From IMG/VR virus record IMGVR_UViG_3300044949_000869, positions 1 through 38,150 of that record: a DNA stretch of 38,150 nucleotides, one strand, 5' to 3'. The stretch comes from a virus. Below, one piece after another: positions 14,882-24,317 of the stretch. How positions within the stretch are numbered: the first letter of the stretch is position 1; every line of letters begins with the position of its first letter. Both the position numbers and the translations under genes were made by a program. The notes under the pieces are model-generated. The model was not told the DNA's origin, made no database searches, and was given only the letters and a program-made list of their open reading frames with translations.

Positions 14882-14902
14882 ATAGATATGTTGCCATGTT
14901 GC

Positions 14903-15286
14903 CTATTGGTTGTCCACGGCTACTTTGCCTATCTTCTCGCGGGCGCGCCGGCAGGCTTTCCTAACCAGCCACTTCGCCCCAAGTTCGCTCCACGGCAGAA
15001 TCGTCTGGCGCTTGGCGAGTCGCTTGGAATGCTCCGTTCGCATGGCCTTGATGATTTCCGGCATCCCCGGCCCCTCGCACCAGTCTGGGCCGTTGGTGTT
15101 CATCTTCTTCGCCATTGCGTTGCACGAGCAGCCGAGCGTGGCGACGATCCCGAGCCAGTCCTTCAGGAGCGCCTTGAGTTCCGTCCCCGGCCCGGTTTCT
15201 GGCATATGGGCCGCTGCCGGCGCGCCGGTGTGGCAGTCGCGGTAGACGGCCTCGCCGTTCTCGTAGGTTTTTTCGACGCAACTCAT
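14903..15286 (-). CDS. Cys-containing protein of unknown function
   Basis: 127 residues. The centre reads GCSCNAMAKKMNTNGPDWCEG, a cluster of three Cys with M-N-x-x-G-P that recurs in small proteins next to tail-fibre genes in related phages, followed by a basic helical C-terminus (KRLAKRQTI, RKACRRAREKIGK). It may bind a metal. It lies 2 bp after the Cys-rich tail gene and has no obvious ribosome binding site, so it is probably coupled to it. Confidence 0.62.
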   Translation of the reverse strand: MSCVEKTYENGEAVYRDCHTGAPAAAHMPETGPGTELKALLKDWLGIVATLGCSCNAMAKKMNTNGPDWCEGPGMPEIIKAMRTEHSKRLAKRQTILPWSELGAKWLVRKACRRAREKIGKVAVDNQ

Positions 15287-15288
15287 GG

Positions 15289-17700
15289 TTATGCAATCGT
15301 GAGCGTGGATGTCGCCGAGTTATAGGTGCCTGTCTTCGTCGTTCCCGTCAGCGTAACGGTCCCGTAACTGTTGACAGTAGGTCCGGCAAGCAGGACATAC
15401 GCTGCGCCGGACGACGGCTCTCCGGAAAACGCCACCGTTAGCGTGTTGCTCGTAAACGTCGCCGAGGTCACGAGGCCGCCGGGATTGGTGATCGGCTCGT
15501 TGACGATCACCGTGCCGCCAGTGATCGACATACTCCCAGTCATGCTGTTTTGGTTGAGCGTCAGCGTGCCGTCTTCATTGACAATGCTGCCCGCGCCAGA
15601 CAGGTCGGCGACTGTGAGCGAGCCGCTGCCGTCCAAGGTCAGCGTCCCTGTGACGGTCAGTTCGTCCAAGGACTGCGACGCAGGCGGGTCGCCCGGTTCC
15701 TCCTGCACTGTGAGCGTGGCGGATGCGGCAGTCACGGCGGTCGCTGGATCAATACCGAATGGCGGACTCCTCACCAAGCGAAGCGTGGTTCCGGCTGAAA
15801 GCACTATTCCGCCGCCGGCCGACAGGACTGTCTCTCCAACAACCGCAGTTCCGTATCGAATAAATACCGTACCGCTCGTAGAGAATGTCCCGTCATAATT
15901 CTGCAACATAACTGTGCCAGCGAAGCCGTTGGCGCCGATGGTCACGTTATGCGTGGCGGGGGCAAGGTTTGTGGCGCCAGCCCAGCGGTTCTCAAAGTAA
16001 ACTGTGCCGCCATCCGCGGCCACCAGCGTCACATCGCGGCTCATTCGGACATTGCCGCCGGAGAACGTCGCCGTACCGGAAGTGTTGGCGCCGCCGATCA
16101 GAACCACCTGCGCCCCCGCCGATGCCCTCACATCAAAACTTGCAGTCGTATTGACGTTTTGTTCCAAAAGTAGCGCCGCGAACCCCCCTGCCCCTGCGGC
16201 CGTGTCCCCGATTGCGATCGTACTTCCGACCGCTGCGGCATTTGCGACCTGCATGGTGCCGCCCTTGACGGTCAGCGTGCCAAAGAAGTCCCTGCTGGTG
16301 GCGTTCATTCTCCACAACCCGATGCCTTCTTTGACAACGTTGCAAACGTTGCTGCCAGCGGGGTCGCCGATTCGTCGGATTTCGTTGAGGTGCGTGCTGG
16401 AGCCGGCCAGCGTCAGCGTCCTGTCGCAGTTGCCAGCGTGCGTGACGGCACTCGTCAGCACGAGCGGCCCCATGCCGTCTGCGCGAATCTCGCCGTCGCC
16501 TCGCATTACGATGTTGGCGTTGCTCGTGTGGCCTGGGCCGTCGTAGGTCATCACCGTCTTGCACTCGTACAGGCAGTTGCCCAGCCAGATTGTGATGTTG
16601 TTGCAGCCAGAGAACTTCAGCGTCTCAAGGTCGGTCGCCAGTTGATCCCAGCACACCTTGATCTTGAGGTCTTGGAAGTTGGAGCCGCACGGCACCGGCT
16701 CGACGTTGAATGCGTCCCAGCACAACGGAAACACAATCGTCTCGCGGACGCACCGATCGTATGGCGTCGGGATATACAACTCGCCGTGAACGCGGACGGC
16801 TGAACTAGATTCAAGTTCCACCCGCACCCAAACCGTATCGCTGATCGGCGGCATCCGCTTAGTGCGTGGCTGGTAGAATGTCAGGCCAGCGGCCTTGCTG
16901 GTTTTTTCTTCGCAGCAGCAGGCGTCAAACGGCGGTCGGCAACGAGCGTCCTGCGGAAACCCCGGCTCCGTGCATCCAAGGCACTCCGTCGTTCCTACGC
17001 CCTGGAACTCGCCGCCGACTCCGTCGCAGTTCGCCTTCGTTGTCGGCGACGACTCGTGCAGGACGTAGCCGTTTTCCTCGTCATAGACGCAACACGCCCC
17101 CACGCATGTGGCTTCGTCGCAACTGTTGCCCACGCCGCGAATGAGCGGCGCAGGACACGTCTGCTGGTCAATGACTTCACACGATTCCCCATCTGGGTCA
17201 CAGCACGGCACCGGACACCCGCGATCACAGCAGCCGCCAAGAACCTCACCGGCGCATTCGGAAGGCTTCTTGTTCTGGCAGTTGCCGTTTTCGCAGCACC
17301 GGCCCGGACACTCCCCCCACTGGTCGCGAAACACAATGCCGTCGCACGCTGGGCAGCACAAAGACGCCGCGACGTTTTCGGCGCCCTCAATGCCGCCGTT
17401 CTGCGCGGGGTCCATGAACTCCGGAGGCACGCACCCGCAGCACTGATCGACCCCGTCACCCCACCGCAGGAACGTCCAACCCTCCTCGCATGGTGCGTCG
17501 GGGTCGTTCTCTGGACTCCACAGTTCGTCGCCGCAGCAGTACCCAGGCTCCGTCTTCCACTCGTCGTTGCAGCACTCGCCCTCGTCGCAGTGGCACTCTC
17601 CGTTGCAGCAAGTGCCGCCACGAACGCACTCGCACCAGAACCGAAATGTTTTGACAATCAGGCCGTTGAACACGGCCAACGCGCCGTTGATTACGAACAT
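15289..17700 (-). CDS. Cys-rich and autotransporter-repeat tail spike or adhesin candidate
   Basis: 803 residues in two parts. Residues 23-263 contain 40 cysteines, including CC pairs and one GACC repeat unit (202-240: GACC ... C ... GGEFQGVGTTEC), a repeat found in planctomycete surface proteins. From about 400 the chain turns into Gly/Thr/Val-rich beta repeats with the autotransporter-associated pattern (KEGIGLWRMNATSRDFFGT and TVKGGTMQVANA, then repeated 'GTLTL' units), likely a beta-helix. No signal peptide or outer-membrane barrel is seen. It lies in the distal tail cluster, so a host-binding spike is likely. Disulphides or metal sites must form without export, which is odd. Confidence 0.75.
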   Translation of the reverse strand: MFVINGALAVFNGLIVKTFRFWCECVRGGTCCNGECHCDEGECCNDEWKTEPGYCCGDELWSPENDPDAPCEEGWTFLRWGDGVDQCCGCVPPEFMDPAQNGGIEGAENVAASLCCPACDGIVFRDQWGECPGRCCENGNCQNKKPSECAGEVLGGCCDRGCPVPCCDPDGESCEVIDQQTCPAPLIRGVGNSCDEATCVGACCVYDEENGYVLHESSPTTKANCDGVGGEFQGVGTTECLGCTEPGFPQDARCRPPFDACCCEEKTSKAAGLTFYQPRTKRMPPISDTVWVRVELESSSAVRVHGELYIPTPYDRCVRETIVFPLCWDAFNVEPVPCGSNFQDLKIKVCWDQLATDLETLKFSGCNNITIWLGNCLYECKTVMTYDGPGHTSNANIVMRGDGEIRADGMGPLVLTSAVTHAGNCDRTLTLAGSSTHLNEIRRIGDPAGSNVCNVVKEGIGLWRMNATSRDFFGTLTVKGGTMQVANAAAVGSTIAIGDTAAGAGGFAALLLEQNVNTTASFDVRASAGAQVVLIGGANTSGTATFSGGNVRMSRDVTLVAADGGTVYFENRWAGATNLAPATHNVTIGANGFAGTVMLQNYDGTFSTSGTVFIRYGTAVVGETVLSAGGGIVLSAGTTLRLVRSPPFGIDPATAVTAASATLTVQEEPGDPPASQSLDELTVTGTLTLDGSGSLTVADLSGAGSIVNEDGTLTLNQNSMTGSMSITGGTVIVNEPITNPGGLVTSATFTSNTLTVAFSGEPSSGAAYVLLAGPTVNSYGTVTLTGTTKTGTYNSATSTLTIA

Positions 17701-18194
17701 GCGGTTTCTGTCGATATGGGCAGCGAGAGCGTCGCCGTCTCGCCGGGGTAGGGAATCCAGGTCAGGATGCGCGTGAACTCGATGGCGGCCGTGGTCATAG
17801 TGACGGAGACGAACACGGCTGTCTCGTGGTGCTGGACGTTGAGGAGATGCCAGTCGGCCGTGGCTCCGGCTGGTTCAAGAGAAGAAACCTTGCCGATGTA
17901 GGCAACCTGTTCGTCGCAGGCGTCGCCAATTGTAAACAACTGGTTCGTGGCGACGACGGTGTTCGGGGTCGAAGTCACGCCCTGAAACGTCAGGGTCTTG
18001 GTCTCGTTGATCGTCCACGAGCCGGTGAAGGTGCAGGCGCGGATCTGCTTTCCAGAAGACGCAGCCGGCATTTCCTCAAACCGCGTCGGAATCCGGGACG
18101 TACCGTTCTGGTACGGCGTCGAGTCGACCCGCTTCACCACGCTGATGATGCGGTCGGTCAATACCGGGCCAAACGTGTTGCCCTTCTCGGCCAT
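17691..18194 (-). CDS. Tail-region protein of unknown function
   Basis: 167 residues, strand-rich, starting MAEKGNTFGPVL and containing IISVVKRVDSTPY. The middle (FTGSWTINETKTLTF) and end (TRILTWIPYPG) suggest a beta-sandwich. It sits between the 350-residue tail protein and the Cys-rich spike and overlaps both by 1-10 bp. Probably a distal tail or baseplate part; no named family. Confidence 0.62.
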   Translation of the reverse strand: MAEKGNTFGPVLTDRIISVVKRVDSTPYQNGTSRIPTRFEEMPAASSGKQIRACTFTGSWTINETKTLTFQGVTSTPNTVVATNQLFTIGDACDEQVAYIGKVSSLEPAGATADWHLLNVQHHETAVFVSVTMTTAAIEFTRILTWIPYPGETATLSLPISTETACS

Positions 18195-19246
18195 CAGACA
18201 ATGTCCTGGATGCGAACGCCCATGTTCACGAAGTTATTGCCGAATGGAATCGCCCCTTGCGTGATGTATTTCTTCGTCAGCACGCCGTTGGCCTGGACGT
18301 CACGCGGGGTTCCGTCGAGGTTGAGGGCGACGGGCAACGCAGACGGCCGCTGCATAAACCTCTTGCCGTTGAGGCTCGCAATCGGAATTACCGCCCGCAC
18401 TTTCTTGTTGGCCGTGTTTTCTGTGAGCGCGAACGGAACGACCACCTCGCCGTCAACGTGCTGCAGGTTCAGCCCCTCGTTGTATACATTTGCGCCGTTG
18501 AGATTCTTGTTGATGATGTTGAAGCCCTCGATCACCACTCGTTTCCACCATCCGTCGTATGGATTGATCGCAAACTCATATGTTCTGGTGAAGCCTCTGT
18601 AGATCAGCGTTCCGAACGCTTCCACGGTCGGGCGGACGTTCACACCGCGCAGCATACAAGTGTACGGGGCAACATCCATGCCAAGGAACGTAAGCCGGTC
18701 GGAGTTGATAAATCCAGACTCCGTAAGCCGACTTGTGGGATAGTTGTCGAACTGCTCAATGGAAATCGTCAGCATGGACGAGAAGTTCGTAACGCCGTCG
18801 TACCTGTCTTTTACGGGATTGACAGCCGGCGCAAACTGAGGCTGGACGGGGTTGCCGTCCTCGTCTTCGATCTCTGCCCATTGCGTTGCCGGCGTCTCGA
18901 CGAGACTTGACGAAATCGAGAACTTGGCTGGGCGAATGTCAGGCGGCTGGTTGTTTGGGTCGTTTGCGGTGCTGCTTCCAGGCGTTGCGCGGTAGGTCGC
19001 CGTCACGACGCGCACGACACGAGACTCGCCCTCGGCTCGCTCCGAGAACGATACGCACGGGAGCGTGCTGTTGACGGGGTGCATATCCCCGATCTTCACG
19101 CCGATCGCAGACTGGATGTCGTAGCCCTCGGACGGCGAGTTCAGGATGATTCTGAACGTCCGCACCGAGACGTCCGCAACGGCGCCGCCGTCAGCCGATC
19201 GCTCGTTAGACCCGCCGGAGGTGATTTCCTTGACTAACTTTGGCAT
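18194..19246 (-). CDS. Distal tail/baseplate-type protein
   Basis: 350 residues, mixed strands with aromatic-rich segments (FINSDRLTFLGMDVAPY, NPYDGWWKRVVIEGF). There are no enzyme motifs. Position two genes downstream of the tape measure is the usual place of distal tail and tail-associated proteins in siphoviruses. AGGG is present before the ATG. The assignment is by position. Confidence 0.62.
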   Translation of the reverse strand: MPKLVKEITSGGSNERSADGGAVADVSVRTFRIILNSPSEGYDIQSAIGVKIGDMHPVNSTLPCVSFSERAEGESRVVRVVTATYRATPGSSTANDPNNQPPDIRPAKFSISSSLVETPATQWAEIEDEDGNPVQPQFAPAVNPVKDRYDGVTNFSSMLTISIEQFDNYPTSRLTESGFINSDRLTFLGMDVAPYTCMLRGVNVRPTVEAFGTLIYRGFTRTYEFAINPYDGWWKRVVIEGFNIINKNLNGANVYNEGLNLQHVDGEVVVPFALTENTANKKVRAVIPIASLNGKRFMQRPSALPVALNLDGTPRDVQANGVLTKKYITQGAIPFGNNFVNMGVRIQDIV

Positions 19247-19248
19247 CT

Positions 19249-19617
19249 TCAGCCCTCCGTGATGTCTACCCGCAGCCTCGTGCCGGCCGCGCCAACCGCG
19301 GAGTAGTTAGTGCCGGCCGCCATCCGAAAGACCTGCGGCTCGCCGGCGCGCAGCGTGCAGAACGGCGCGAACGATCCGCCCGCCGTGATACCGATCTGGG
19401 CCGTGGACGAGGTGGCCGTGGATAGGTTTCGCAGGAAAGCCAAGCCGACGCTCGACAGGTTGGCCGTTGGGATAGAGACTGCGTTCGTCGTGAGCGTGAG
19501 CGTGAGCGACTGCAGTCCAACGCTGTTCATGGTGGCCGTGATGTTCGACACCGCCACCTGATTGACGAGGTTCTCTTTGTTGACGGTCAGAACGATTCCG
19601 TAAGAAATATCTGGCAT
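19249..19617 (-). CDS. Small beta-rich structural protein
   Basis: 122 residues with alternating Thr/Ser/Val strands (ITATMNSVGLQSLTLTLTT). The C-terminal half (VGLAFLRNLSTATS ... GEPQVFRMAAGTNY) follows the same layout as the two proteins at 26819 and 27329: a strand ending L(R/K)NLS, a short loop, then G-E/G-F strand. It may be a distant paralogue. AGGGGGT precedes the ATG. It lies directly after the tape measure. Confidence 0.6.
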   Translation of the reverse strand: MPDISYGIVLTVNKENLVNQVAVSNITATMNSVGLQSLTLTLTTNAVSIPTANLSSVGLAFLRNLSTATSSTAQIGITAGGSFAPFCTLRAGEPQVFRMAAGTNYSAVGAAGTRLRVDITEG

Positions 19618-19619
19618 GA

Positions 19620-22600
19620 TTACCCCCTGATTTCGACGATGGCGTTTTGGTCTTGCTTGCGCAGTTCATCGAGCGACTGCTGCAGAATCTCTGTCTGCTT
19701 CTGCAGTTCGATGAGATTGACGTCACGATTCGGGTCGTCGCCGCGGAGCAAGCGGTTGAGTTCCCGCTGGCCGTCCATGGTGTTGGCGTCGGCGACATTG
19801 AGCGCCGCCCGCGACGGCCCCTGAAGCAGCGCGTTGAGCCGCTCCTCGCGGAATCCCATCACGAGCGGCGCAACCTGCTGCGCCCTCTCAAGTGCCAACT
19901 GGTTCATCTTTTCGTTCCGCATGGCCTGCGGTGCGTTGATGCGATTCATTTCAGCGACAAGATCCCGTGCCTGCTGGGCGGACTCCCTGGCCGCCCGCTG
20001 GGCTGGAGTCATCGCCAGTTCGCGGCCGCGGTCCTCGGCAGACTGCCGCTGCTCGATCCTTGTGCTGTTGTCCCTGGCCGCACGAACGGACGGCGATTCC
20101 TCGATCTGACGGTCTACCTGATCCTGGAGGCGCCGCCGTTCTTCGATGAGGCGCTGCCTGTCTTGCGGCGTGCCGGCCCCGGAGGCCAACTGCTCGTCGA
20201 TCTCGCGGAGCCGCTTGAACGTCTGGTTGAGAGGGTTGTTGGCATCTTGCGCAAGCCGCTCAAGGCGGTCTCGCTCGCTGGCGACGGCCTCTTCCACCTT
20301 TCTGTTGGCGGCTCTCTGCTCCTCGACGTTCTGCCTTGCGCGATCCCTGTCTGCCTGCGTCGGCAGTGCCGCGCCGCGGCCTGGGGCAAGTCCTCGCCGG
20401 CGGACGTCGTCGTCGCGCTGCTGCGCTGCCTGCAGATTGCTCTCGGCCTCGGCCGTGGCGCGGGCAAGGGCTTCCGTAAACCGCTTCAGGCCAAGCGTGG
20501 CGGCCTCGATCGCTTTCATCTCCTCATTGATGGCCGCGATCTCTCGGTCTGCGCGCCTGCGAACGAAGACGCTATCTGGCCGCGCGGAAACTTCCGAATC
20601 CACCTTCGCCCTTCTGGCGTCAAGTTCCCTGATCCGGCGAGCAAGTATGCCCTGGTCTGCGCCAGCGGCCTGAAGATTTGCCTCTGCCCGCTGCCTTCTC
20701 GCATCCAGAGTCGACTGTGGGTCAAGGATCCGGCGCTGCTCCAGTTCGCTGGCCTGGGCCTGGGCTAGCAACCTCTGCTCCCTGCTTCGCTCGATGCGCG
20801 CTCTTGCTTTGCTTACTCGCTCGTCGCGAAGCGCGGCGTCCTCTTGCGTCAGGCCGCTTTCGGCAAAGTCTTTCTGCGCGGAGCGAATCTCGTTTTGCGC
20901 AGAGTCGATCTCTTCGGCGAGACTGTCGAGAAGCCCCTGGAGGGAAATCGCGGTGGGTACGCTAGATTTGATTGCGTCGGCTACCTGCCTCTGCGACTCT
21001 TCGATGGCAATGGCAGCGGCGTTCGCCGACTTGAAGATGTTCTGAATTGCCTTGTCTGCCTGCAGGCTCGCCGGAAGCCGCAGCGACTCAAGCAGCGACG
21101 TCAGCGCCGTAACATCTTCTCTCGCATTCGTTATTTCGACTGCGTCGCCGGTAAAGAAGTCGAGGGCGCCGATATTGCGGGAGGCGGTTTTCTGCCGCTC
21201 TCTGATTCTCTGCTCAACAATACGCGACAGCGCGAGCGGATCTGATCCGGCGGCGTCGAGTTCCCTTGCCGCGCGATCTCTCCTTGCCGCTGCCTCTCTT
21301 CTGGCCTGCTCATCAACCAGACGCACCGGGAACAGCCCGCCCTTTTCTTCAGAGAGCCTTGCGAACTCATTGTCTCGGATGCCTTCGATGACTGACTTGC
21401 GAACCGCATCTGCGGAAGGCGCGGCGGCGCCAACCCTAGCACGGATTGCGGCGCGTTCCTTTCGGCGAGATTCCTCGATTTCCCGCAGGATCGCTACACG
21501 CTGGCCGCCGTCAGAGGTGGCGTCAAGACGCTTTCTAAGACCCGCTTGCGTCGCTCGCTCGCTCTGTACCTGCGGATCGAGGAACGAAACGCGCTCCTCG
21601 CGGAGTTCTTTTTGCTTCCTGTCTATGTCGGCGAGTTCTTTTGTGAATGCCCTCGTAGACTGCCCAGCCGAAGAAAACGCCTTGCGGGCAATGGAGTCGC
21701 CGAGCGACTCAAACGCTTGCGCAAGACCCTCGACAAGCGACTTCTGCCGGGACAGGGAGTCATTCAGGGCTTTCGCCTTGTCGTCAGCCAACTCCGAGCC
21801 GGTTGCATACTTAAGGATCGACGTAATGACCTGACCGCCGATTACGGCCGACAGGCCGAGGAACAAGCCGGTCGTTGCCGAGAGTCCCGGAATCAGGCCG
21901 GACTGGCCAAGCAGCAATCCGAGTTGCGTGATGTTGTTGCCTACCGCGCGGAGTTTGTATTCCAGGCCGCCCGTCGCCGAGATGAGGTCATCAATCGCGA
22001 AAAGCCCCTGCTGAAACGCCAACTGCGCCACGGCGGCGCCGCCAACGCCGAACGAGCCGCGGTTCTTCAGGTTTCGCTCCGCAATGGCCCTGACCCTGTC
22101 GACGCCCATTCCCGCAGAGCCGTCGGCTCGCGACGAGTCAGCCACTGTGTTCAAAAATGCGTCGCTGCGCTTTCTAGCCGCGAATTCGACGGCTTTCCTG
22201 GCGCGATTTCTGCTCTCCTCACTCTTGAACTGGCCGTCGGCTATTTTCTGCTGCTTTATGGCGAGTTTTTCAAAGAACGCCAAGTCGCGCTCGATGGCCT
22301 GCTCGACCGATCGGCGGCCCACAGTGTTTCCGGACTCAAAGTTGCCGGCCAGTTGCCGGCCAGTTGCGATAAAACTCGCAGCGCGCTCAAGGTCTGTTCC
22401 GAGTTTATCGCTGCGGCTTCCGGAGATGGTCAGGAACTGGTCAAACCTCTTGCGGGCAGTTTCGGCAGACTTGAGTTTCGATTCAAACTTGTCGATCACC
22501 GGCAGCAGCGACTCAAGTTTTGCCTTGTAGTTATCAAGCCCCAGCGTGCCGCCGGCGGTCGTTTTGGCATCAAACGCGGAGTCAAGAGTGGCGTTGGCGT

Positions 22601-23966
22601 CTGCGGCCAGTTTTCTGATGCTGTCGAACTCGCCCGCTATTCCTGCGTCTTTTAGTCCTTTCACTCTGGACGAAAGATCTCCCACCCTGCCGGCAACACC
22701 GCGATTGAACTCCTCCCTAGCGAGAGACAGATTCTCACGAAGGCCAATTGCCGCCAGCCTGCGAGTGCCGGGATTTCTCTCCGACAAGATCTGGTCTCGT
22801 TGCTTTTGGGCGTCCTCGCGAATCTTGGAGATTTCTCTTTCTGACTCCGTCCTGATGAGGGCGTCAGCCTTGCCGAACCCTTCTTTGCCGAACGCCTTTG
22901 TGGCGTCCGCTGCGGCAAGCGCATCTATAGCCAATTTGGCCTTCTTGGCCGACACCTCGCTGCGGTTGAGTTGCTCGATCACTCGCCCAACGGACGCGAT
23001 CAGACCCTCAAATCGCTGGTCGTCTCCATCTCGCAGCCTCGCCGAAAGTGTGCCAAACTTGTCTGTTAGTTGCTCGACCTGCGACACGGCCTCGGGCGAT
23101 ATGATCTGCTTGATCTCGGCAGAGGAAATCTCCCTCCTGAACGACATATTGGTCGCTTCCTGGATGCGAACCAGGGCGTCAAGTCGCTGCTGCGCCACTC
23201 CTCTTGCCGTCAGCGTCGCAGGATTTTCTCCTTCATTTGCGACCCGAATCTGCGCGGCCGAAAGCCTTGCCGCGGCGCGCTCGATGAGGTCAGCGTTTCG
23301 CTCTGACCTCACAGACAGGTCGCCAAAGACCTCGCTCCTGGCTCTCGCAGGAATTTCCGATGCCTTCTTCCGCAGCGCCAGCGCGTCTGTCAGCGCGCCT
23401 TTGGCTCGTGGATTAAAGAAGTCCGCGCCGGTGTTTTTTGCCTGCAGGCTACCCGCCAGCCGCTTGAAGTCATCGGAGATGGCCGTGGCCCTTCCAAGGG
23501 CAACAAGCCTGCGTCGCAGGGCGTCGATCCGCTGTCCTGCGGCGTCGAACGTCGCCGTGCCTTCGCCAATCTCCGCGAAGAGGCGCTGAAATCCGTCCTG
23601 AATCCTCGACAGTTCCGGATACAGGCTCGACTGGACGGATGTGGCGAACCCTTCGATTTGATTCTTGAGGGCGGTCAGCGGCTTGCCGATGTCCTCAAGG
23701 ACGCGAAACTGATCCTCAAGTCGGCGTGTATTCGGGAGTCCGGCCCCTACTCCCCTCGACTGCAGGTCTTCAATCTGCCGCAGCGTCCGCTGGAACCGCT
23801 GCAGCCTAGTCAGCGTGCCGTCGAGTGCCTGCGTGTTGAGGTTGAACTGGATGCCGCGTGCCTGGCGCGCAAAATCCTGCAGTTCACGCCGGGACTCGCC
23901 AATGCGGCGAGTGAAGTCCTGCGTGTTCGCAGTCAGAACGGCAGAGATTTTGCCGAGCAGGGCCAT
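19620..23966 (-). CDS. Tail tape measure protein
   Basis: 1448 residues, the longest gene. Mostly Arg/Glu/Gln/Ala-rich coiled coil with one hydrophobic region near residues 680-740 (LGLLLGQSGLIPGL, GLFLGLSAVIGGQV), the usual tape-measure pattern. It starts MALLGKISAVLTANTQDF, also typical. It sets tail length during assembly and may be injected to cross the membrane. No lysozyme or peptidase domain is fused, unlike many tape measures of phages that cross thick peptidoglycan. Start at 23966 with AGGA 8 nt upstream in a hairpin loop. Follows the G/GT chaperones as expected. Confidence 0.92.
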   Translation of the reverse strand: MALLGKISAVLTANTQDFTRRIGESRRELQDFARQARGIQFNLNTQALDGTLTRLQRFQRTLRQIEDLQSRGVGAGLPNTRRLEDQFRVLEDIGKPLTALKNQIEGFATSVQSSLYPELSRIQDGFQRLFAEIGEGTATFDAAGQRIDALRRRLVALGRATAISDDFKRLAGSLQAKNTGADFFNPRAKGALTDALALRKKASEIPARARSEVFGDLSVRSERNADLIERAAARLSAAQIRVANEGENPATLTARGVAQQRLDALVRIQEATNMSFRREISSAEIKQIISPEAVSQVEQLTDKFGTLSARLRDGDDQRFEGLIASVGRVIEQLNRSEVSAKKAKLAIDALAAADATKAFGKEGFGKADALIRTESEREISKIREDAQKQRDQILSERNPGTRRLAAIGLRENLSLAREEFNRGVAGRVGDLSSRVKGLKDAGIAGEFDSIRKLAADANATLDSAFDAKTTAGGTLGLDNYKAKLESLLPVIDKFESKLKSAETARKRFDQFLTISGSRSDKLGTDLERAASFIATGRQLAGNFESGNTVGRRSVEQAIERDLAFFEKLAIKQQKIADGQFKSEESRNRARKAVEFAARKRSDAFLNTVADSSRADGSAGMGVDRVRAIAERNLKNRGSFGVGGAAVAQLAFQQGLFAIDDLISATGGLEYKLRAVGNNITQLGLLLGQSGLIPGLSATTGLFLGLSAVIGGQVITSILKYATGSELADDKAKALNDSLSRQKSLVEGLAQAFESLGDSIARKAFSSAGQSTRAFTKELADIDRKQKELREERVSFLDPQVQSERATQAGLRKRLDATSDGGQRVAILREIEESRRKERAAIRARVGAAAPSADAVRKSVIEGIRDNEFARLSEEKGGLFPVRLVDEQARREAAARRDRAARELDAAGSDPLALSRIVEQRIRERQKTASRNIGALDFFTGDAVEITNAREDVTALTSLLESLRLPASLQADKAIQNIFKSANAAAIAIEESQRQVADAIKSSVPTAISLQGLLDSLAEEIDSAQNEIRSAQKDFAESGLTQEDAALRDERVSKARARIERSREQRLLAQAQASELEQRRILDPQSTLDARRQRAEANLQAAGADQGILARRIRELDARRAKVDSEVSARPDSVFVRRRADREIAAINEEMKAIEAATLGLKRFTEALARATAEAESNLQAAQQRDDDVRRRGLAPGRGAALPTQADRDRARQNVEEQRAANRKVEEAVASERDRLERLAQDANNPLNQTFKRLREIDEQLASGAGTPQDRQRLIEERRRLQDQVDRQIEESPSVRAARDNSTRIEQRQSAEDRGRELAMTPAQRAARESAQQARDLVAEMNRINAPQAMRNEKMNQLALERAQQVAPLVMGFREERLNALLQGPSRAALNVADANTMDGQRELNRLLRGDDPNRDVNLIELQKQTEILQQSLDELRKQDQNAIVEIRG
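22341..22367. repeat. 11-bp tandem repeat inside the tape measure gene
   Basis: GTTGCCGGCCA occurs twice in tandem (22341-22351, 22352-22362) and starts a third copy. The unit is not a multiple of three, so gain or loss of a copy would shift the frame. Confidence 0.7.
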
Positions 23967-23967
23967 G

Positions 23968-23981
23968 CTTCATCCTTGAAG
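23968..23981 (-). promoter_or_regulatory. GGA-in-loop hairpin over the tape-measure Shine-Dalgarno
   Basis: CTTCA and TGAAG form a perfect 5-bp stem around the tetraloop AGGA. The core CAAGGATG matches the centre of the CsrA consensus. It also contains the stop codon of the GT chaperone frame. Confidence 0.55.
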
Positions 23982-24317
23982 TTTCTGTAGTTCCGCAAAC
24001 ATCTCGTCCGGCGTCTGATGGGGCTTTGCCTGCGACGGAATAAAGATGTTTTCCTCTGGCACCCGCTTGTAGTTCCCACTCGCCGCCATCACCGTCCGAC
24101 ACAGTCGCGCTGTCTGCCACCAGGAGTCAGGCAGCGGCCACCGCTGGTCGTAGGCATACCACTCACTCAACTCCGCGGAGTCGCACTCCGTCAGCAGCCG
24201 CTTGACTGTCATGCCTAGGGCCAACGCTAGGCGGAAATAGAACCTCCGCTCTGGTCGGTCAGTGAATCTTTTCCCAGGCTTTCCACAGCCTCCGACGTCA
24301 GGGCGTTGTGGCTCCAC
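23970..24317 (-). CDS. T part of the tail assembly chaperone GT, reached by -1 frameshift
   Basis: This frame has the features of lambda T-type partners: RRFYFRLALALGMTVKRLL followed by ELSEWYAYDQRW. It overlaps the G gene by 91 bp in the -1 frame and has no proper start of its own; the region before RFTD is shadow. Slippage on GGGAAAA joins G residue 111 directly to RFTDRPERRF, giving a 210-residue GT protein. GT proteins bind the tape measure and tail tube during tail assembly. It should be annotated as one ribosomally slipped CDS covering 24601 to 23970. Confidence 0.9.
   Translation of the reverse strand: MEPQRPDVGGCGKPGKRFTDRPERRFYFRLALALGMTVKRLLTECDSAELSEWYAYDQRWPLPDSWWQTARLCRTVMAASGNYKRVPEENIFIPSQAKPHQTPDEMFAELQKLQG

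Noticed and set aside
8877-17700. Diversity-generating retroelement acting on the tail genes
   Set aside because: Tail proteins with LamG domains are typical targets, but no reverse transcriptase gene or template/variable repeat pair was seen.
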